From Thereva unica (lineage: Eukaryota; Arthropoda; Insecta; Diptera; Therevidae), in NCBI GenBank assembly GCA_949987705.1, contig OX465282.1, positions 1,910,501 through 1,974,500 of the forward strand: a DNA stretch of 64,000 bases. The letters are read 5' to 3'. A program made the position numbers and the translations under genes. Within the stretch, counting starts at the first letter, position 1. Each line of letters opens with the position of its first letter. The notes below the pieces were generated by a model, which searched no databases, was not told the DNA's origin, and was given only the letters and a program-made list of their open reading frames with translations. Shown here piece after piece: positions 57,901-64,000 of the stretch.

Positions 57901-60900
57901 AACGACACCCCATTTATTAAGATCCCAGCACTTTCGTGAAATTGACCAAAAATATCCCAAGGGGTACCCCTTTGCATAATTTCCGGTTTTGGGGAAATTC
58001 TGGAGTGGCCTTTTTTTGGATGGGAAATTGTTAGGGACCTCCCAGGGAGTCTGTGAATTCAATCTTACCCCGGGCTGACCAGTATTTCCCGAGATAATGG
58101 CCAATTCGCAACCCTCCTTTGGCCATTCACAAAAGAGGCCATAACTCCCGAACCCCTTGTTATTTCTGGACCAAATCAAGTGCGCTGAACTCGGGGGAGC
58201 GAGCCCTTTCCAACGACACCCCATTTATTAAGATCCCAGCACTTTCGTGAAATTGACCAAAAATATCCCAAGGGGTACCCCTTTGCATAATTTCCGGTTT
58301 TGGGGAAATTCTGGAGTGGCCCTTTTTTGGATGGGAAATTGTTAGGGACCTCCCAGGCAGTCTGTGAATTCAATCCCACCACGGGCTGACCAGTATTTCC
58401 CGAGATAATGGCCATTTCGCAACCCTCCTTTGGCCATTCACAAAAGAGGCCATAACTCCCGAACCCCTTGTTATTTCTGGACCAAATCAACTACGCTGAA
58501 CTCGGGGGAGCGAGCCCTTTCCAACGACACCCCATTTATTAAGATCCCAGCACTTTCGTGAAATTGACCAAAAATATCCCAAGGGGTACCCTTTGCATAA
58601 TTTCCGGTTTTGGGGAAATTCTGTAGTGGCCCTTTTTTGGATGGGAAATTGTTAGGGACCTCCCAGGGAGTCTGTGAATTCAATCTTACCCCGGGCTGAC
58701 CAGTATTTCCCGAGATAATGGCCAATTCGCAACCCTCCTTTGGCCATTCACAAAAGAGGCCATAACTCCCGAACCCCTTGTTATTTCTGGACCAAATCAA
58801 GTGCGCTGAACTCGGGGGAGCGAGCCCTTTCCAACGACACCCCATTTATTAAGAGCCCAGCACTTTCGTGAAATTGACCAAAAATATCCCAAGGGGTACC
58901 CCTTTGCATAATTTCCGGTTTTGGGGAAATTCTGGAGTGGCCCTTTTTTGGATGGGAAATTGTTAGGGACCTCCCAGGGAGTCTGTGAATTCAATCTTAC
59001 CCCGGGCTGACCAGTATTTCCCGAGATAATGGCCATTTCGCAACCCTCCTTTGGCCATTCACAAAAGAGGCCATAACTCCCGAACCCCTTGTTATTTCTG
59101 GACCAAATCAACTACGCTGAACTCGGGGGAGCGAGCCCTTTCCAACGACACCCCATTTATTAAGATCCCAGCACTTTCGTGAAATTGACCAAAAATATCC
59201 CAAGGGGTACCCCTTTGCATAATTTCCGGTTTTGGGGAAATTCTGGAGTGGCCCTTTTTTGGATGGGAAATTGTTAGGGACCTCCCAGGGAGTCTGTGAA
59301 TTCAATCTTACCCCGGGCTGACCAGTATTTCCCGAGATAATGGCCAATTCGCAACCCTCCTTTGGCCATTCACAAAAGAGGCCATAACTCCCGAACCCCT
59401 TGTTATTTCTGGACCAAATCAAGTGCGCTGAACTCGGGGGAGCGAGCCCTTTCCAACGACACCCCATTTATTAAGAGCCCAGCACTTTCGTGAAATTGAC
59501 CAAAAATATCCCAAGGGGTACCCCTTTGCATAATTTCCGGTTTTGGGGAAATTCTGGAGTGGCCCTTTTTTGGATGGGAAATTGTTAGGGACCTCCCAGG
59601 GAGTCTGTGAATTCAATCTTACCCGGGCTGACCAGTATTTCCCGAGATAATGGCCAATTCGCAACCCTCCTTTGGCCATTCACAAAAGAGGCCATAACTC
59701 CCGAACCCCTTGTTATTTCTGGACCAAATCAAGTGCGCTGAACTCGGGGGAGCGAGCCCTTTCCAACGACACCCCATTTATTAAGATCCCAGCACTTTCG
59801 TGAAATTGACCAAAAATATCCCAAGGGGTACCCCTTTGCATAATTTCCGGTTTTGAGGAAATTCTGGAGTGGCCCTTTTTTGGATGGGAAATTTTTAGGG
59901 ACCTCGCAGGGAGTCTGTGAATTCAATCCCACCCCGGGCTGACCAGTATTTCCCGAGATAATGGCCATTTCGCAACCCTCCTTTGGCCATTCACAAAAGA
60001 GGCCATAACTCCCGAACCCCTTGTTATTTCTGGACCAAATCAAGTGCGCTGAACTCGGGGGAGCGAGCCCTTTCCAACGACACCCCATTTATTAAGATCC
60101 CAGCACTTTCGTGAAATTGACCAAAAATATCCCAAGGGGTACCCCTTTGCATAATTTCCGGTTTTGGGGAAATTCTGGAGTGGCCCTTTTTTGGATGGGA
60201 GATTTTTAGGGACCTCGCAGGGAGTCTGTGAATTCAATCCCACCCCGGGCTGACCAGTATTTCCCGAGATAATGGCCATTTCGCAACCCTCCTTTGGCCA
60301 TTCACAAAAGAGGCCATAACTCCCGAACCCCTTGTTATTTCTGGACCAAATCAAGTGCGCTGAACTCGGGGGAGCGAGCCCTTTCCAACGACACCCCATT
60401 TATTAAGATCCCAGCACTTTCGTGAAATTGACCAAAAATATCCCAAGGGGTACCCCTTTGCATAATTTCCGGTTTTGGGAAAATTCTGGAGTGGCCCTTT
60501 TTTGGATGGGAAATTGTTAGGGACCTCCCCCGGGCTGACCAGTATTTCCCGAGATAATGGCCAATTCGCAACCCTCCTTTGGCCATTCACAAAAGAGGCC
60601 ATAACTCCCGAACCCCTTGTTATTTCTGGACCAAATCAACTGCGCTGAACTCGGGGGAGCGAGCCCTTTCCAGCGATACCCCATTTATTAAGATCCCAGC
60701 ACTTTCGTGAAATTGACCAAAAATATCCCAAGGGGTACCCCTTTGCATAATTTCCGGTTTTGGGGAAATTCTGGAGTGGCCCTTTTTTGGATGGGAAATT
60801 GTTAGGGACCTCCCCCGGGCTGACCAGTATTTCCCGAGATAATGGCCATTTCGCAACCCTCCTTTGGCCATTCACAAAAGAGGCCATAACTCCCGAACCC

Positions 60901-61386
60901 CTTGTTATTTCTGGACCAAATCAACTGCGCTGAACTCGGGGGAGCGAGCCCTTTCCAACGACACCCCATTTATTAAGATCCCAGCACTTTCGTGAAATTG
61001 ACCAAAAATATCCCAAGGGGTACCCCTTTGCATAATTTCCGGTTTTGGGGAAATTCTGGAGTGGCCCTTTTTTGGATGGGAAATTGTTAGGGACCTCCCA
61101 GGCAGTCTGTGAATTCAATCCCACCACGGGCTGACCAGTATTTCCCGAGATAATGGCCATTTCGCAACCCTCCTTTGGCCATTCACAAAAGAGGCCATAA
61201 CTCCCGAACCCCTTGTTATTTCTGGACCAAATCAAGTGCGCTGAACTCGGGGGAGCGAGCCCTTTCCAGCGATACCCCATTCATTAAGATCCCAGCACTT
61301 TCGTGTAATCGACCAAAAATATCCCTTTGCAAAATTTCCGGTTTTGGGAAAATTCTGGAGTGGCCTTTTTTTGGATGGGAAATTGG
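51977..61386. repeat. Satellite array, ~311-bp monomer, 30 full units plus a partial
   Basis: Using the word GGAGCGAGCC as phase marker, monomers begin at 51981, 52291, 52602, 52913, 53224, 53536, 53845, 54156, 54466, 54777, 55088, 55399, 55709, 56020, 56331, 56642, 56953, 57263, 57574, 57885, 58196, 58507, 58817, 59128, 59439, 59749, 60060, 60371, 60656, 60941 and 61252. Most spacings are 309-312; two are 285. Monomers differ at few sites; diagnostic variants are CAGGCAGTCTG...CCCACCACGGG (type A), CAGGGAGTCTG...CTTACCCCGGG (type B) and TTTTTAGGGACCTCGCAGGG (type C). Each unit has a minus-strand frame of up to 119 codons, but 311 is not a multiple of three and adjacent frames overlap, so these are not a gene. 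A diverged relative lies at 11810-11975. Confidence 0.97.
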
Positions 61387-61545
61387 TCTGGAAATTGGGA
61401 CTCTGGTCTGCCTCATCTGCCCGACTAGATAGCCAGATTTGGTTTTCCTGCCTGATCTATCTGGTCTGTCTAGTCTGTCTCCTCTGCCTGACCTTTCTGG
61501 TGTGTCTGGTCTGTCTGGTCTGCCTATTCTGTCTGGCTTAACCCT
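61387..61545. repeat. TCTG-rich imperfect repeat at the array edge
   Basis: GGTCTG, GTCTGCC and TCTGTCTGGTCTG repeats flank the satellite directly. A 65-codon Leu/Cys/Val-rich frame across it is a product of the period. Confidence 0.75.
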
Positions 61546-61651
61546 CCACTAGATCCCACCCATGACACTCCGCCAGCATGAACACCCACCCAAGACACAC
61601 TACAGCGAAGCTCAACAAGTTTCATAAAGGTTGCACCAAAGCACACAGATC

Positions 61652-61712
61652 CTTGTCCCGGATAAATCTTACACGCGAACCAACAACCGATGACGTCACT
61701 GGTCTGATACCC
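61652..61712. repeat. Dispersed repeat Y, copy 2
   Basis: Matches 48095-48160 as described there. It lies ~270 bp beyond the satellite edge. Confidence 0.65.
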
Positions 61713-61785
61713 TCATAGTTATACTATTGCCTGCTGCAAGCTAGCCAAAGATGGAGAGCATTGGAGACTTGAAACAATGGGCTTC

Positions 61786-62046
61786 CTAATCAGACTCCAA
61801 GGAGATATTTTCAGGATTACGGCAAGGAGATATTTTCAGGATTACGGCAATGTCCTCCTCTAGGGCATTTCTCCATGTTTGACGGTCCCTTGCAGCATGT
61901 CTCCAGTTCCGGATGTTGAGCATTGACTCTGCGTCAGCCGTCACAGAGTCTATCCATCTCCTCCTGGGTCTACCTACTGGCCTACTTCCCGAAATTTCTG
62001 ATGCCATAAGCCGTTTTGGGATACGATTGTCCTCCATCCTGATCAC
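61786..62046 (-). pseudogene. RTE-type LINE ORF2 C-terminal end
   Basis: On the minus strand RMEDNRIPKRLM, SRPVGRPRRRWIDSVTAD and NIRNWRHAARDRQTWRNALE match the end of RTE-group proteins (RMxxxRxPK...GRPxxRWxDxVxxD...xxRNWRxxAxDRxxWRxxxxEA). The frame is open to its stop; a 25-bp tandem duplication lies in its last codons. It could be the 3' end of the same family as 10480-12500. Confidence 0.8.
61799..61848. repeat. 25-bp exact tandem duplication
   Basis: AAGGAGATATTTTCAGGATT plus ACGGC occurs twice head to tail, near the stop of the RTE-like fragment. Confidence 0.9.
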
Positions 62047-62089
62047 GTGGCCGGCTAGTCTCAGTCTGTTAGATTACTGATAGCATCCT

Positions 62090-62235
62090 AAAATCCCAGA
62101 GCTTAGAGCTTAGACAACCGCCACAGGCGACAAAACAACCACCGTACTTAAGGCTCACGAGGTTGTGGCATCAAAAGGCGCGATAGAGCGCTAACTGGGA
62201 ATCCGGTCGCACTGAAGGCAGCACTACACCAAATC
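62090..62235 (+). pseudogene. Short LINE C-terminal fragment, relative of 3955-4010
   Basis: CTGGGAATCCGGTCGCACTG and AAGGCAGCACT correspond to TTGGGCTTCCGGTCGCACTA and GAGGCAGCCCT at 3977-4009, at the end of the RNase H-bearing LINE. Confidence 0.5.
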
Positions 62236-62620
62236 TGATCTATAATTTGTAGTGTTTCAAACGAAATTTTGTGTGCCGAATCAGTGAAGATTTTGCAAAA
62301 GATCTATGATGAATGGTGGATGTGAAACATATACGAATTGGAATAGGATAAGGCATTCGTAGAAGATTCAAAAGTGGTAGTTCGAAAGAAGCTAATGCTT
62401 GAAAAACGTGGTCTTAGCCTTAAGGAAGTACGAGGCTGAAGATATGATTTCTCAATTTTTTCGGAATCTGCCTTAATGAAACATGTCGTATTTGGTAACG
62501 ATACATCGGTGTACGAGTACGACATTCAAATACGCCAACAATATTCGGAATGACACCTTGAAAATGAGTCGAAACCCACAAAAAACCAGGTCTAATTTGC
62601 TTCAAAACTACCAAATAACT
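62236..62620 (+). pseudogene. Mariner-like transposase fragment
   Basis: FGNDTSVYEYDIQIRQQYSE (62491-62550) followed by HLENESKPTKNQ matches the first catalytic-acid region of mariner transposases (TGDETWVxxYDPETKxQSxEW...PxPKK). GND replaces GDE, so the catalytic Asp position is disturbed. Upstream, KLMLEKRGLSLKEVRG (~62388-62437) is in a compatible place. Different from the Tc1/mariner-type remnant at 28478. Confidence 0.65.
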
Positions 62621-63646
62621 CTAACTGTTGGGCGATAAGGTTATAACTACTACTCAATTCACCAATCAATGAATATTAGTAGATGCAAGATCCATTTGAA
62701 ATGTTACATGAATAGTTCTAGTTTCCCTCGATTACTGATGTACTGGCCTTTTGTACTGACCTTTTGTACTTATCACCTCTGCAGATGATCGTTTTGTGAT
62801 AGTCCTCGCAGATCTCTCTCAATGGGATTACACTTCAACAAAAACTTTGTAAAAACTATATGTCATTCAGTTTTTCAACCACAATCCCCAAAATTCTTCA
62901 TCGATTACGAACCAAAAAAAAACGCCACAAACTTTTTCCCCAAATAAATTTTGCATGAAAAAATTCAAGCTCGATCAATACTCCAAGGACCCGCAAAAAA
63001 CCATTAGTCTACTACTAAAGAAGAATGACAATCCTCCTTTATGTAAGAAGTCATGTCAAACCTAACCCATCCGTTAAGGAACATTATGCTTTAAAAAAAA
63101 TAGAATTTCACTTAAAATTATGAACGCCCTTCACATTTCAAACATAAACCAATTTCTCTCAACTAAGCAGCAGCAGCAAGCAAGCAAAGGCATCACAATA
63201 TTACTGTGACATAATTATTTTCGAGTTCACTAAAAATCCATTAAAATAGCTTCGCTGCATACTTTTCTTCGTTCATCGTACTTGGTTCGGTTCATTCATC
63301 GTTCATCGCCATCTTCTTTTTTTCCTCCGGTTTTTTATGTGCTGTGTGCTATGTTTGGGTTATGTTGTGTGCCGTCGAAAAGAGTCAGAGAGCTTTCAGA
63401 AGAGAAGACGTGAACATTAATCTTACTTTAAATGTCTTTACTTTACTCTGTTAAGCTATAAGTTGCCATATAGCTTTTAGAAGTCCTCCCCCCCTCTTTT
63501 TTACTACACCCCGCGCAAAAAATTGTATATACATATGTATAGGAGAAGAGAAAGTAAAGAAAGTATATATCACCCGTCACCAAAATAAATAAGAAGAAAT
63601 AGAACGAGCAATTCTTGCTGTACCTGCCTAAACCATTTTTGGAGCG
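62621..63646. other. Non-coding AT-rich DNA, no gene seen
   Basis: No coding signal. TTCGTTCATCGTAC...TTCATTCATCGTTCATCG repeats at 63268-63308 and GCAGCAGCAAGCAAGC at 63168-63186. Confidence 0.5.
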
Positions 63647-63786
63647 CACAAATTTTTGGTGGCATCCATACATGCACAAATTTTTGGTGGCAGCCATACA
63701 TGCACAAATTTTTGGTGGCATCCATACGTGCACAAATTTTTGGTGGCATCCATACATGCACAAATTTTTGGTGGCATCCATCCACC
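63647..63786. repeat. 28-bp tandem repeat, five units
   Basis: Units begin CACAAATTTTTGGTGGCA at 63647, 63675, 63703, 63731 and 63759, each continuing to CATCCATACATG with single changes (CAGCC in unit 2, ACGTG in unit 3, CATCC ending in unit 5). Because 28 is not divisible by three and no stop occurs, several frames on both strands stay open across it; these are not genes. Confidence 0.95.
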
Positions 63787-64000
63787 CAACAAACAGGTGG
63801 GACGCTCCACTAATGAGCCCTGCTTTAAGGTTAACGTGAAACAACGAAAAAAGTCAAAGCTATCAATTAACTTTGACAACTTAAGTACGTCTGAGAAGCG
63901 AAAAGCTTTTTACTTGCATTATTTTTTTTCCTGTTAAAACTCAAGAAAAACTCCTCAAGGAGAGAGTATCCTGTGTAATGTGCTTTAGTCCTTGTGTTTG
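63787..64000. other. Non-coding, no feature seen
   Basis: AT-rich sequence, T-run at 63922-63930. Confidence 0.5.

Noticed and set aside
51977..61386. CRISPR array
   Set aside because: The whole 311-bp unit repeats; there are no short repeats separated by unique spacers, and the DNA is eukaryotic.
51948..61432. More than twenty 80-124 codon frames on the minus strand as a multigene family
   Set aside because: They are one per satellite monomer, overlap each other, shift frame with the 311-bp period, and match no protein.
61344..61541. Leu/Cys-rich membrane peptide
   Set aside because: Translation of the TCTG-rich repeat at the satellite edge.
63443..63937. Repeat proteins rich in ATKNLCMYGC-like units
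   Set aside because: Produced by the 28-bp minisatellite, which is open in several frames on both strands.

Overview
This is eukaryotic nuclear DNA, AT-rich and almost free of intact genes. The mix of P-like, hAT and Tc1/mariner DNA elements, jockey, CR1, RTE and R1/LOA-type LINEs, Ty3/gypsy and BEL/Pao remnants, and many ATACATATGTATA-type microsatellites points to an insect, most likely a fly (Diptera). That assignment is inference; no diagnostic host gene is present.

Layout. 1-6.4 kb: 5S-rRNA-derived retroposon, a decayed RNase-H-bearing LINE, and a jockey-like LINE split by a non-autonomous hAT element with a near-perfect 8-bp target duplication. 6.4-12.7 kb: unique DNA, a second 5S-derived copy, a shared repeat (family X), LINE fragments, and a minus-strand RTE-type LINE that carries a piece homologous to the satellite found 40 kb away. 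15-23 kb: third 5S copy, a LINE with PHD-like ORF1 and endonuclease split by a P-element-like MITE, then endonuclease, gypsy and CR1 fragments and a 140-bp MITE. 23-32 kb: mostly unique DNA, with a transposon cluster at 27.7-30.0 kb (tRNA-like SINE, hAT, Tc1/mariner-type and hAT transposase remnants, MITE). 32.4-36.3 kb: LINE tail, the one candidate host coding exon (minus strand, signal peptide plus splice donor), BEL/Pao integrase end, fourth 5S-headed element. 40-47.9 kb: R1-like and CR1-like LINE remnants, fifth 5S-headed element, second family X copy, LINE ORF1 fragment. 48-51.3 kb: unique DNA. 51.3-61.4 kb: gypsy fragments cut off by a satellite of 30 full ~311-bp monomers plus a partial one, containing a 1,554-bp five-monomer higher-order repeat. 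61.4-64 kb: TCTG-rich repeat, RTE C-terminus, mariner remnant, and a 28-bp tandem repeat.

No complete host gene, rRNA operon, functional tRNA or CRISPR array is seen. All transposon proteins are broken by stops and frameshifts. The most noteworthy items are the 5S-headed retroposon family, the satellite with its higher-order repeat and dispersed relative inside a LINE, the P-like MITE with preserved terminal, subterminal and target-site architecture, and the candidate first exon with the recurrent TTCGTCCTT motif around it.
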